Assembly (NCBI GenBank): GCA_024529925.1
Contig: JAFEUB010000725.1
Coordinates: 1,319,001 to 1,383,000 of the forward strand
Direction: 5' to 3'
Length of the DNA stretch: 64,000 nucleotides
Source of the DNA: Ophthalmolycus amberensis
Taxonomy: Eukaryota > Chordata > Actinopteri > Perciformes > Zoarcidae
The position numbers and the translations under genes are program-made. The notes under the pieces are model-generated. The model had not been told where the DNA came from and did not search any database. It saw only the letters and a list, made by a program, of their open reading frames with translations. Numbering within the stretch: position 1 is the first letter of the stretch; every line of letters starts with the position of its first letter. Below, in pieces: positions 1 to 11,051 of this stretch.

Positions 1-188
1 TTTTAATATTGTGTATAACATTGGTGGATTGTGACTAGGAATATTTAATGATGTACAATTTAGACATTTAGATGACTTGTTATACTGTAAACTAGCAACA
101 GTTAAATGCTGCTCACACATTCATACAGGTTCCAGTCCTGTATTTTGAATTTTGGTGGGGCTTTACTTTAAATTACAGATTGTACCTT

Positions 189-345
189 TCAGAATCAGAA
201 TCAGAATCAGAATCAGAATCAGCTTTATTGGCCATGTGTGCTTACGCATACATGGAATTTGTCACCGGTTTCCACTCCGCTCTCAATGTACAAACACAAT
301 GTACAAACACAAATTTACAATAAACAAGAAAAATATATGTATAAA
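189..345 (-). repeat. Non-LTR retroposon 3' tail with AGAATC tandem
   Basis: Five copies of the hexamer TCAGAA (189-221) run into agctttattggccatgtgtg and then a run resembling the untranslated 3' end of a common fish retroposon. Read on the minus strand this is ...caataaagct followed by a GATTCT-type tail, the usual order for such a 3' end. The body beyond about 345 is not recognisable, so this is a 5'-truncated copy. A similar scrap (ggtttctgattctgattgac) occurs in plus orientation near 3870. Family naming is from memory and uncertain. Confidence 0.5.
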
Positions 346-1386
346 GAATCAAAAAGGGCAGCAAAAAATAATAATAATGCATTTGAGGGAGGGGCCTTGG
401 ATAACGTGATTGGCGTGGATGTGTCTCTGTACCTGGCATGTAATGCCTGGCTCCATGTAAGACACAGACACATCACACGTCCTCAGGACACACTCCCCCG
501 GCAGGCCTCAGCAGCAGGTGCTCAGACCCACGGAGGTCAGCTGATCTTTAGCCCCTTGCTGGACCAGGAGACACATTGGAACAGTGGGAAATGCCTGGTT
601 ATGCTAACATGGGCATAATCATGATTAAGTAGTAATAATAAGGCATTTTAAATAAATTTAAAAAACATGAATAATGTCTAAAATACACTCTTTACAGATG
701 GACTGCACAGTAGTGCAGCCTAGTGGTTGCTCTACACGCTGTCACCATACCAGGATTAGCAGTGTTTGCAGATGAGAAGTTGTGTGTGTGTGTGTGGTGT
801 GTGTGTGTGTGTGTGCGCGTGTGTGTGCAGACGTGTTTCCTACCCTCCCACAGTCCTTTCCAGCAGCAGCGATTAGCAGCAGCGGGCTCGTCAGCGCTAT
901 CAGCAGCCCCAGGACCTCAGTCTGTCCTCTGTTCATCCTGTCCTTTCAGTCCGCTGCTGCTGGAACAATTGGCGGCTTATTTTAGTTCATGAAAAATATC
1001 GGAAGTGACTTTGGCAAGAAACGCTGAACAAGTGCAGCTGATTTTTCCAGACAGGATTGTGTTTGAGTTCAGTCGCAGAGCGTCTCTGAATTAATGACTT
1101 TCAAACGGAGATAATGAGCCGTACACTCGTGGCACGTGTCGACACAAGCGGTGGAAGACGTGTTCAGATCTGTTACTTCAGGAAAAGTACAGAATTATCA
1201 GCAAAATGTACTGAAATGGTCCTGTGCTTTTATTTAGTGAGCATGAACAACTCTCTCTCGAATCCAAAAACTGGAGTGCTGAAACTCAAATTTGTGTACG
1301 TCATCAAGTATAAAGCCTGGAGCTGCTCCAAAGACAATGCATTAGAAAATATGTTATAGATCAGTGATCAGTGATATGTTATAGAT
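346..1386. other. Non-coding stretch with one TG microsatellite
   Basis: No gene recognised. An imperfect (TG)n/(CG) run lies at 780-828. The open frames on either strand here are short, overlap the microsatellite or lack recognisable motifs. At 1354-1375 there is an extra copy of the junction sequence ttatagatcagtgat that also forms the left border of the hAT element starting at 1387. Confidence 0.5.
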
Positions 1387-1973
1387 CAGTGATTCTCAAC
1401 TGGTGGGTCGCGACCCAAAAGTGGGCCATTGCATGGCAAAAAAAAATAAAAAATCCTGTGCTTTTATTTTGAAGGGGATTTTTTATGCAGCGGAGTGCCG
1501 TCTAGTCAGACTCCAATTATCCAATTATCCAAACGCCAATTATTTGGCGTTAATGCCTTGTTGTAATGCTATATCAGCAGGGGATAAACTGAAAACTATA
1601 CCTCTGTCAAATGACACTATAAGTAGGCGCATTGAAGACATGTCGGATGACATCAAACAACAGACCACAGCTCGAATTCAGGCAAGTGGTCATTTTGCAT
1701 TACAAATGGACAACTCAATAGACATAACAAACAAAGCAGTTTTGCTCGTTTAGGTGACACATGTGTGGGACAGGGACTTACAGGAACACAATTTCTCTGC
1801 ACAAGAGAGCTCCCTACACTACGACTGCAGAGGACATTTTCAGCTCAGGATCAAACTGCACAATCTTTTCATTAAATACATTTGAGAAGTTGAACATTGT
1901 CCTCGATTTGGGTCGCGGCTTGTCATTAAGGGGTGATGGTGGGTCCCGCAGCCAGACCAGTTGAGAATCACTG
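1387..1973 (+). mobile_element. Internally deleted hAT element (ZBED/Zaphod-like) with perfect 8-bp TSD
   Basis: The left end cagtgattctcaactggtgg and the right end ...accagttgagaatcactg form terminal inverted repeats. Both ends are flanked by the same 8 bp, ttatagat (1379-1386 and 1974-1981), which is the target duplication length of hAT transposons. At 587 bp it is far shorter than an autonomous hAT element, and only a short piece of transposase frame survives inside (1583-1753). A second, degenerate end of the same type occurs near 21166-21192. Structure is seen directly; the ZBED/Zaphod affiliation rests on end sequence and protein resemblance. Confidence 0.85.
1583..1753 (+). pseudogene. 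hAT transposase fragment
   Basis: The frame reads DKLKTIPLSNDTISRRIEDM and then about 36 further residues, including FALQMDNSIDI, before a stop. This matches the stretch before the catalytic domain in ZBED5/FAM200/Zaphod-type hAT transposases, where an 'LSN.T..RRI.D' block is followed by 'FALQLDES.D'. In intact family members the D-E-S/T-D motif leads into the catalytic core; here N replaces the usual E (DNSID) and the frame ends soon afterwards. BED finger, catalytic core and dimerisation region are absent, so this is a relic inside a non-autonomous element and not a working gene. Confidence 0.75.
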
Positions 1974-2165
1974 TTATAGATGACACTAGAGCACCCAGGG
2001 AAATGTTCTGAGTATATCGGTACATTTTATGTTTCACAACTGAAAACTATACAATAAAATAAAGCTCATTTGGTTTAAATGAAATAAAAATAAAAATCTG
2101 CCTCCCATTCATTGTCTTTGAATCACCAGACTTTATACTTGATGACATCACAAGTTTGGGATTGA

Positions 2166-2589
2166 AGGCCTTTACACACTGTGATTCGTGACGAATAAAC
2201 TACACGAAAAATGCGAAACACTCACATGGGAAGATTTTACGCCTGGCGCTTTTATTCTGAAAGGTATAAGAACGGAAGGAGTGGATTTGGGGCAATAGTT
2301 TGACCGCTTGGTTTAAATTACGGAGCCTCCGTCTTGTTTTTTCATAGATATAGGCCCAACCCAACCCCGTGCCGCACAACGTGATTGGTTGATGCCTTTT
2401 TATTGCGGTGCGAGAGCTCAGAAAAATCAACCTTGTTTTGAAAAAAAAATTAAAAAAGCTTTTTTTTGCAGCATAGTATCTGTGGGAAAGTATTTGTGAC
2501 AAAAATAACAGCACACAAAATGATATTGACGTGCACATTAACAGTACTGAACAACCCCCCCCCCACACTGTGTAAACTGTAAAGGCCTC
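2166..2589. repeat. Inverted-end repeat, copy 1 (AGGCCTTTACA ends)
   Basis: The block starts with aggcctttacacactg and ends with ...ctgtaaaggcct, an inverted pair of 11 bases with one another. A second, diverged copy is at 60185-60572: both share, in the same order, a GAAAGGTA..AC.GGA..GAGTGGAT.TGG segment, a GGTTGATGCCTTT.ATTGC.GTGCGA.AGCTC segment and the AGGCC right end. No convincing target duplication is visible. It behaves like a small DNA transposon of a superfamily I cannot assign. Confidence 0.5.
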
Positions 2590-2695
2590 TTACTTCTCTG
2601 AATGCGTGAGTTTTAGTCAAATTTAGAACTCTACATTCTGCAATTAAAAACGTACACATGGTGAACCTTTAATTAGAGTTGATTCCAGTTTCTTA
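2590..2695. other. Short spacer between two transposons
   Basis: AT-rich spacer without recognisable content. It ends with the TTA (2693-2695) that forms the left target duplication of the next element. Confidence 0.4.
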
Positions 2696-3704
2696 AGCTG
2701 CGTTCACACCAAATGCGTCGATTTTTTGACGCGCCGCAAAATCGCGTCCAACGCGCCGCCGGTCGTGTTCACACCAAACGCTGCAAAATCGCGTAGTGCC
2801 GGAGAGGGGGCGTGGTTTATCGACTGGAAGCCGTTCACCTGGCCGTCATTTCTTTCCGCTATCAACCGTGAAAGGAATAAGGACAATTGCTGCTTTGTAC
2901 GTGTTGTGGAAGTCCCTCAAACGTCGGAATGCCAAACGCTGTCATGTCTGGTTCATAATATTGTTCAGAGGAGCTCCGTGGATTGTATCGAGCTGTATTC
3001 ACTGTGTCTAGCAAGCCACAGGTCGCTGTTTACTACAGCTGTAGGAACACAAAATAAACAGATTTGGCTGTGATTCAACGGAAAATAAACGACAAAAAGG
3101 GACTCGGAAATAAGTACGTAATGATGCCGATTTGTACTTGTCTTCTCCGACAAAAAGGGACTCGGAAATAAGTACGTAATGATGCCGATTTGTACTTGTC
3201 TTCTCCGACAAAAAGGGACTCGGAAATAACTACGTAATGATGCCGATTTGTAGGCTACTTGTCTTCTCAATGGAGCTCTGATGGATCGGTGCTAGGCTAT
3301 GCTAACATCGTAGCAGCTCCACCAGCACTCAATAACGTCACGTAGACGTAAATACGGCAGCGTCTATTCATTGTTTGTACCATATGGTTTACACACACAC
3401 ATGTATACACATAGTTTGGTCCGGTCTCTATTGATATGAGGTATCGTAGAGCTCTGGGTGAACACAGACGGCTACAGTATTTATTTCCTGATTCAACAAC
3501 GGCAGGAAGTCAGTGATGACAGGGGGAGCAACTCAACGCTGATAGGCTAGAGTACAGCGCCACGCGATTATTTCGCAGAAGTTGAAAAATTTTAACTCAC
3601 GCGTTGGCGATTTTGCGGCGTGGCATCCATCGCGTCTGTGCATAGACTTTGTATGTAATCTCGACGCGCGTCAAAAAATCGACGCGTTTGGTGTGAACAC
3701 GGCA
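2696..3704. mobile_element. PIF/Harbinger-like non-autonomous element with ~40-bp TIRs and TTA TSD
   Basis: The left terminus (gttcacaccaaatgcgtcga, then ttttttgacgcg) is matched in inverted form by the right terminus (cgcgtcaaaaaatcgacgcg, then tttggtgtgaac), giving TIRs of roughly 35-40 bp. Both sides are flanked by TTA (2693-2695 and 3705-3707), the 3-bp target typical of PIF/Harbinger elements. No transposase frame of useful length is present, so it must rely on enzyme supplied in trans. It contains a 3x58-bp tandem repeat. A short decayed end of the same family is at 51912-51985. Confidence 0.8.
3090..3268. repeat. Tandem repeat, 58-bp unit, about 3 copies
   Basis: Units start with cgacaaaaagggactcgg at 3090, 3148 and 3206, giving an exact 58-bp period. 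The first two copies are nearly identical; the third has a small insertion (gtaggctactt). It lies wholly inside the Harbinger-like element, so it arose within the transposon. Confidence 0.9.
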
Positions 3705-3707
3705 TTA

Positions 3708-6339
3708 GGAATCAATATCTTGAAGATATTTTTACATTCCTGATGAACTCTTCATTACTTCAACTATACACTTGACAGTTTATCATATTTTATTATACAT
3801 TTTCATATTTTTATGATTAAATTATGTCTTATCCTATTGCAATTAACTGTCACGTACTTGGCAATGAACGGTTTCTGATTCTGATTGACTTCAAACAAAA
3901 CAACAAATAAAGGCTTCAGCATTTTAACCCCAAGAATTCCTTTTTCTGGTAATAAAATGAGAAAAAATTGAAACACCATGAAGACCAACAAACAAAAATG
4001 GACCAAAATAATGTGTACACTCTTTTTACAAACAAATACAAATGTTCTGGTGACAAGATTTAGAATGATTGTTTTAACAAATGCTCATTTTGTCAAAGTA
4101 TACGGTGATGAAAAAGGATTTTGACAAGAGAGGAGACAGACGTCTGTCTGTGGTTAAACAGACGCAAGAAAGAACATTTACACCTCAAAAGGAAGTGCCC
4201 AAAAAATAAATAAAATATGATATCCAACTCAGATTTATTGTATTAAAACGATCCTGAGCTCGAGACAACTTCCATAACTTTCAGATGGTTACTGTACTCT
4301 AAAAAATATTAAAGGCAAATGTTTTCAAAGAAGTTACATTATCTTTTAATGAGGAACATTCTTCAACTGCTAAAAATGATCTCCTCCTGTGGTGAAACAG
4401 CCTTTCTTTAAATATCTTGAAACATCATAGTAGTAATCTTGCAGCTGTCATGCTGGGTAATGAACAGCGCCGTGGAACTATGGGAAAAAAACAAACACAC
4501 TTACCTCTGAAGAAATGTTTTACTTCAAGGACCGACTCGCAAACGATCTGCTCACTTCCCAAAAAAGAGGAACGCGGGAAAAACTTGGGAGTGTGTGTCT
4601 TTGGCCTTGATCATGCACGAATGCAGTGTGTGTGTGTGTGAGAGAGAGTGTGTGTGTATGGGGGGGGGATCCAGAATCCAAACCCATTATCCACGCGTGG
4701 CCTTCACAACTGCACCATGACTTTCCATTCTGCTCCCCTCTCTTGTGAAGTCTCACCCCCGTCTCAACTTTGACTTAAAAGTAAAAAAGAAAGAAAAACA
4801 TCCTCCTCCCCTCCAACTGAAGTAAATCGGCTTCATCTGAAGACATTGTCTGCCATTTAAGGCCGCTCGGATGCGGCGAGGAGAGATAGCGAGTGTCGAG
4901 ATGACACGAGATAAAGAGGAAACATTCAATCGCATCACAGAGGAGAAAATAAATGGAGGGAGCGCGAGAGACAAAGAGACAGACGGAGGGGACAGAGAGA
5001 GTGGAGCCGTATTGAGACGGTCAGACGGATTGCTATTGGTAATGCCAGCAGGCTCGGCGCTAGCTGCCGGCGAGCTGCTGCTGGGAGGCTGAAGAGGGCA
5101 GTGTTTGTCTTCCTGTACTGCACACACCTCACTGGGAATACTTGTTTTAAGAGAAAAAAAAAAAAAATCATGTCCATAATTACTTTCAGGGATGTATACT
5201 GAATCCAGAAAGCTCTCTGCGTATTAATATTGAGCGTTAATAGGTTTCACAATAATTAAAAGTGATTTTTTTTTTAATTTACAAAGATTGGTTCAGGTCA
5301 TATAAATAAATAAATGTGCTTTAATAAAAAGAGGGATTTGGTTGCTGAAGTTTCTGCTGGGCCAGTGATTAGTAGTGGGAGTTGAACATGGAGCCACAGC
5401 GACAAGTCAGCAGTGTGTTTGAGTGTGTGTGGTGTGCAAGATCACATGTCAGCCATGTGTGTGCTTGTGAATATTGGCAGTTTTTGTCCTTCTATATGTC
5501 AGTTGCATCTTTTTGTGATTATTAGCATGATCTGGTGCGCGCTTCGTCCCAATCCTCCCTCCTCACCCATCTCCTAACGGCGCGGCTTAGAGGCTCATAA
5601 TCGCCTATTGATTCCTCATCATCGTTACCACAGTTAGCGCTGTGTAGAGCCTCATTTGGAGGGGGGGGGGGGGCGAAGCTGCACAGGACCACCGCACCAC
5701 TGCCTTTGATTCGAACAAGGTCAGAGGAATCGATCCTCCTTTGATCGGAGACTCGCTAAGAGAAGCAACAATTTCCAGTCTGGAGCTTCTCCTCAGTCCA
5801 AACGTCTTTGACCAGAGGGGGTCTGCCAGTCAAAAACTACACATCAATATCAGGTTGTCTGGTATTATTGTAGAGTTGAGAACTGTTTCCCATACATCCA
5901 GTCTTTTGACGATTTGTCAAACTTTCACTTTAAAGGCACTGTGTATGGTAAGGAGTATGTGTTTTCTTTAAGCTTTTCATTTCCAGTGTTCCTGCAGTGC
6001 ATCTTTTGTTTTCTTTTGTCTTCTTTTGTTTTGTTCATACTACCACTGGTAGTCGCCAGAGTCAGACGTTTACAAATCACACAGATAGGGACAGAAGGTG
6101 CAATGTGAAAGATCTGGTCACATGCTCCAAACAGATAGGGGGCAGCGTTTCACCTCAACTGGCTCATTACAATATAGATTTACAACCATCAGCTTTGGAT
6201 ATTTAGAAGAAAAAAAAAAAAGCCAACAAAATAAGAGCATGGCAAAATTCAACCAAATCTGAGAGCCGGTCGGATAACACTGCTCTCTTATAAACTGCAC
6301 ATGTTGCGTTGCTCTTTATTGTGTTTAGAATAGAAGAAT
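3708..6339. other. Non-coding interval with simple repeats
   Basis: No gene recognised. Visible landmarks are a (TG)n(AG)n run at 4625-4657 followed by a G run, a purine-rich stretch at 4868-4990, a 13-G tract at 5661-5673 and a low-complexity TTTG/TTCT stretch near 6000-6035. The segment 5520-5640 is balanced in composition and free of recognisable repeats, so it could be a conserved non-coding element, but nothing in the sequence proves it. Confidence 0.4.
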
Positions 6340-6524
6340 ATAATTTATACTATCTTTATCCCTTTAAGGGGGAAATTTTTCTCTGCATTTGACCCATCCC
6401 CTGTATATAGGGAGCAGTGGGCTGCCAATGACAGGCGCCCGGGGACACGTCCCAGTCGGGGATCGAACCGTTGACCTTTCGGTTCCCAGACGACCTCTTA
6501 ACCCAGTGCACCACGGTCGCCCCC
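6340..6524 (-). repeat. tRNA-derived SINE
   Basis: Read on the minus strand from 6524, the sequence begins like a tRNA gene: an A-box-like tggtgcactgg (6503-6513) and a B box ggttcgatccc (6459-6469), spaced as in an RNA polymerase III internal promoter. The sequence then runs into a non-tRNA body (cccactgctccctatataca, ggggatgggtcaaatgcag) and an AT-rich tail near 6340. This is the layout of a tRNA-derived SINE. The acceptor-stem side does not close into a cloverleaf, so it is not a functional tRNA gene. Confidence 0.75.
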
Positions 6525-7109
6525 TTTACTGTGACACTAATGGAGCTGTATAGTCTGTGTACGTAATAGTTTGTATGTTGTTTATTACAAGTGGCAGAAC
6601 CACAAGACCATCTTTCGCCGGTAAGGAGAACGGAGTCAGCTCCGCGAGACGGACCTTCAGTTAGCTTGAATTCAGCCAGTGCAAACCGAAGCACAGGGGT
6701 CTGATCCCGTGGGACTACCCGCTATGTCGTGGCTGAATGAGAGTTGGGTCCATCTCCTGGCACTGCGGCCTCCTCCTGGCAAAAGTAGTCTCTCAGTAGC
6801 GGGGAGGAGGAAACCAAAATGCAAGTTGTTTTCTCATTTCTGCCACTTCGGATTTAATCCAAAAACGAACTATCGAAAAGCATACAAACTCTGTACCTTC
6901 AACGTGACCGACAAGCCCTCGGGGCAGCTCTACTTTTCCGTCCTCTCGTGTTGGGCTGACGACAGAGTTGTATTACGAGACAGGACGGACCTGGGCTAGC
7001 TGGTTACCATGCTCATTTCAGTAGATATCTCTGCCACACGATACACAGACATCTCTGACATAACGTCAAAATCTGTAACCTCTTCACATTCTATTGATAA
7101 TGTTAGCAG
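6525..7109. other. Non-coding interval
   Basis: Nothing beyond weak repeat similarity is visible. The open frame covering 6679-6999 has no recognisable domain and no upstream or downstream exon context. Confidence 0.4.
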
Positions 7110-7522
7110 GCGGTCCTTAAACCTGCATTCTTCCTGATAGCCATCCTCTGGTTGCAACAAGAAGTCTGATAGCATAGAAGTCTATGAGAAAATGACTCTA
7201 CTTCTCTCTTGATTTATTACCTCAGTAAACATTGTAAACATGAGTTTATGGTCTCAATCTCTAGTTTCAAGTCTTCTTCAATACAGCATGATGTTCATTT
7301 CGTAAATGATGGTCCATTTAGAGTCAAACAGACCATAAAGCAGAGTATGCTTTAGGGCGGGGCTACCTTGGGATTGACAGGTCGGTACCAGAGCTGTACC
7401 AAAGCGTCAATCCTCCACAGTCCAAATATAGTCACTTGCGTTCATCAGTGGTTGCAAAAAATGCCGAACTCGAGGCTTCAACGACTGCATCCATTTCTTA
7501 TGTACAGTCCACATGTAACAGT
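7110..7522 (+). repeat. Dispersed repeat R1, copy 1
   Basis: This stretch is matched over several hundred bases by 62709-63183 in the same orientation and by 24142-24476 in inverted orientation. All share, for example, gtaaacatgagtttatggtc and the ttgattgacaggt.ggtacc / aaactcgaggcttcaa area. Shorter truncated members are at 12042-12150 and 52365-52470. R1 is a multicopy, non-coding teleost interspersed repeat; its mobile class cannot be told from these copies. Confidence 0.8.
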
Positions 7523-8605
7523 TCATTGTTTGAATGTTTTAAATTCTGGCCAGATCTTACACATTGCTCCTTTTAATGTCAATATGTAAAAGACAAAAAA
7601 CAAGAACATGATTAAACCATTGCGTTTCCCTGAAACTGAGTGTCAGAAGCAAGTGACATATTTATTGTCATCAGCAGCTCCATCCAGTCCAGCTCCAGAG
7701 GAACCTGGACAGTAAAAGTTCGTTGTGCCACCCAGAGGAGGGTAAAAATAACTTCTCAACAATTAAAACAGGATATGTCGCCGCTGCTTGCGGCTGTGTT
7801 GCCTTGGGCAGCATCGCAAATAAAGCCATCTCTGCATCTGCTCTGTGTTGTCTCGCCCATCTTTGAAGTCTGTCCGTCGAGAGATGGAGGCACTGAAAAT
7901 TCATGCTTGTTTCTTTCTTTCTTTTCATCTCATCATTCTCCTGTTTTTGCTTTGATACTTTTCCTGAGATCTAATTTCCTCACGTCTTGTTTTTTTCTAG
8001 CTGACTGAAGGCAGAGCAGAGCCTACCATGCTACACTGCACCTATACGCAATCCAAAAACAGCCTGAGGATTTGGGAATAATTATCTAAATCTTTGCCCC
8101 ACTTGTCATTGGACCACGGACAAGGCCCGTCTCCATTCCGGCTTTACGCAGATTGAAAGTGAAGCCGTATTGTTCCGTACGCCAAAACTTTGAGCGACGC
8201 TTCCACCGCAAAGCCCGGCTGAACTCAGGTCTGCTTCTCTGCAGGTTCTATTGCGGCGTTAGTACCGACTCAGAGGAGTCCCGTCGCTGCATCGACCGCG
8301 CTAGAGTGATTGCATCCTGCCGCAATCAAACGTTGGCATGCGTTCATGCGCAGATGCACGCGGAGGGGTGGGGGGGGGGAGACGAACGCAGTTGAACCCA
8401 CGATAAGTCAGAGATCCAGTTTAAAAAAAAAGTGTGTCTCCACAGCTGCACGCCCAGCAGCTGACAGCTGGAGTATTGTGTGATCAGGGAACAGTGCGTG
8501 ATGAGCGGTGAGTGATTATTATTGCTGTTGTATCAGTTTATCAAACCACAGGAGGACACTCACCTGGCCATGTTTCTGCCGGAAGCAGTGTCTTTCTGAT
8601 ATGCA

Positions 8606-8668
8606 ACACACGCGCACACACACACACACACGCACACACACACACACACACACACGCACACACACACA
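8606..8668. repeat. (CA)n microsatellite, interrupted
   Basis: CA dinucleotides with CG interruptions (cgcgcaca, cacgcaca). The interruptions suggest an older, relatively stable locus. Confidence 0.95.
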
Positions 8669-8840
8669 GAGGCGCAGAACTTAATCTAATCTGTGTGTTT
8701 TCTTGTCTGCTGCAATAATACAGCGGCCTAATTGGCTCTGACAACTTGGCCAACTCAATTCCAGCCAGTCCCGTCCAGAATGCCTCTCTATGTCTCTAAT
8801 TAAGTCCAATCAGCCGGAGTGATATTTATCGATTCAACTC

Positions 8841-8849
8841 ATCTCTCTT

Positions 8850-8907
<58 letters not shown>

Positions 8908-8909
8908 TC
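8841..8909. repeat. (CT)n(CA)n compound microsatellite
   Basis: A CT-rich run (ctctctctct) passes into about 20 uninterrupted CA units and then cgcacactctatctctctct. The long perfect CA core makes it likely to be length-variable. Confidence 0.95.
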
Positions 8910-10200
8910 TATCTCTCTCTCCTTCGCACCAGCCTCCCTTCATTCTTCCTGCGATGCTTTCTCAAGGAGACTTTGTTCCTCCTCTCTTTGGCTAATTTTA
9001 GTATGAGTAAAATAATTATGATTGATGCAGGTGCCTCTCTCTTCCTTCAAAGCTTTTTAAATAGATAACCCCCCCCCCCCCCAAAAAAAGCAAGCAAGAA
9101 GCTAATTAGCACGCGAGGACGAGAAAGGCCTTATCGAGCCGTTATCAGCTCACCTGCCCCGCAGCTTTTAAACATCATATTAGATATCTTAATCGTTCAT
9201 TCTGACAGAGGCGTCAGGGACAAACTTTCTCATTTTTTTCCGACCAATTGATGTGCTCTATTCCCCCCCCCCTCCCCGGTTCCTCACTTTTCTTTTTCTC
9301 CGAGAGACAGAGCCGTCAGCTACGTGTCGGGAATGCTCAATGCTTTTATTCATCGAAACAACCTTTTCAGCCCCACTCCGAATGCAACGGTAGTGCGTCA
9401 TTTTGGCGACTATCGACTATCGCCACCGAAGACACGTCTGCGGTGACATTGGAGCTGATGGGTGTTTCTTGGAGTGTGCGATGGGATAGTGGCCAGATAC
9501 AGAGAAAGAGGAAAGGGTTGGAGAGAGATTAACTGCACATGGATCTATGTGTCTATGGGTGTGATTAACAGGCCGGACCATTATTACCATAATCTTTTTT
9601 TTATATATTATGTAGCTTCCCAGTGGTGTTCCTCATGTATTCAAATCCCAAGACGTTTTGGTCGAAGTGCTTATGTTTTAGCTTCAAAAGGCAATTTTGT
9701 CTTTCAGCTAACTGTTTTGTGTTTATGGCCCACAACTTTACAGTTTTGGCTCAGTCTCCCAAAGTAATTCCCAGCTCCAGTTGTTGACAGATGTTTTACC
9801 CACTCCTCAGTGTACACTACCTGCCCAACACCAAACAACAGACAGGCAAAGCAAGAGACTAGCTAGGGAGCATAGTGGAGGAATTGGCATCTGAAGAGCC
9901 AGATATTTTTCTCGGGAGTTGGTGGAGCCCCAATCAGAGCTAAAAGACGAGTAAATATTGGACTTGCAATGATAATGTTGCTCTGCCTTTCCTGGAACTG
10001 TAATGTTAACTCATTAGCCATGTCAACAAAAAATGTTAAAAGCTGTGTGATGTTCCATTCAATGTGCAGGTCTGTCTCCATGTGGCCGAAAAAACAAGGA
10101 TTACAACAAAGATTAGTGCTGGTCTGGGTAGGGTTCTATTTTCAGTTTTTTAAACGGGGAGAAATAAAGGAAGAAACCTTGACCGTGATATACAGTGTGA

Positions 10201-10490
10201 CGGTCTCATCCTCACCATCCTCATCCTCACCATCCTCATCAGCCTCATCCTCACCATCATCATCATCATCCTCATCATCCTCACCACCACCATCCTCATC
10301 ATCACCCTCATCATCCTCACCATCATCCTCATCACCACCATCCTCATCAGCCTCATCCTCACCATCCTCATCCTCACCATCCTCATCAGCCTCATCCTCA
10401 CCATCATCATCCTCATCCTCATCATCCTCACCATCATCCTCACCACCACCATCCTCATCATCACCCTCATCATCCTCACCATCACGGTCC
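10201..10490. repeat. CAT/CCT compound tandem repeat
   Basis: About 280 bp built from catcctcac, catcctcat and cagcctcat units, all multiples of three. As a result both strands remain open over long stretches (Ser/Pro-rich forward, Met/Arg/Val-rich reverse). The strong purine/pyrimidine asymmetry and lack of flanking coding context argue against a gene. Confidence 0.9.
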
Positions 10491-10586
10491 TGGATCAGGG
10501 TAAATCAACTTCAAATGAAAAATGAAGTTTCCTTGATCAGAAAGTTAAAAAATGAATAGCCATGCTTCAAATCTTAAACTAATTAT

Positions 10587-11043
10587 TAGGGGTGTAACGG
10601 TTCACAAAATCCACGGTTGGGTTCGGTACGATACAGTGGAGCCACGGTTCGGTACGGTTCGGTACAGTAGAAAACTATAAATACCAGAGAAATGTACCTG
10701 ATTTTAAAATATATTTATTCATTACAACTAACATCATAAAGTTATTCTTTGACTTTGAACAATGATGGAACTATACCTGAGTGACCCATCTTCTGGGGTG
10801 TCTTCTTAGCAACACAAGCATAAAAAACAAAAACTGCTCCTTAATGTTATGTAGTATTGTTACTTACATCTTGCTTACATCTTGTATTGTTACTTACATC
10901 TTGCAAAAGAGATTTTTAATCTCAATGGGACGACCTGGTTAAATAAAGGTTTTTAAAAAAACGTATTCGGTTCGTCATGCGTACCGAACCGTGAGCCTCG
11001 TACCGAACGGTTCAATACGAATACGCGTACCGTTACACCCCTA
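10587..11043 (+). mobile_element. hAT-type MITE, copy 1
   Basis: 457 bp with terminal inverted repeats taggggtgtaacggt. The flanking target duplication is 7 of 8 identical (ctaattat at 10579-10586, caaattat at 11044-11051). Next to the ends are clustered GGTTCGGTACG/CGTACCGAACC motifs that extend the inverted symmetry; the middle is A+T-rich and has no open frame. Copies 2 (19617-20070, opposite orientation) and 3 (58976-59444) share the whole interior, so this is one family using the hAT target length. Confidence 0.9.
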
Positions 11044-11051
11044 CAAATTAT

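Larger units (their letters stand above)
7523..10200. other. Non-coding interval with microsatellites
   Basis: No gene recognised. It holds a G-rich run near 8369-8380, CA microsatellites (8606-8668 and 8841-8909), a 14-C run at 9069-9082 and a C run at 9264-9276. The remaining sequence looks single-copy within the window. Confidence 0.4.

Noticed and set aside
3090..3268. CRISPR-like regular repeats
   Set aside because: The 58-bp units are contiguous with no spacers and lie in a eukaryotic transposon.
6459..6513. tRNA gene (A and B boxes present)
   Set aside because: No complete cloverleaf or acceptor stem, and the sequence continues into a SINE body and tail.
9969..10559. 196-codon frame rich in Ser and Pro
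   Set aside because: Most of it is the CAT/CCT tandem repeat; the non-repeat ends have no recognisable domain.
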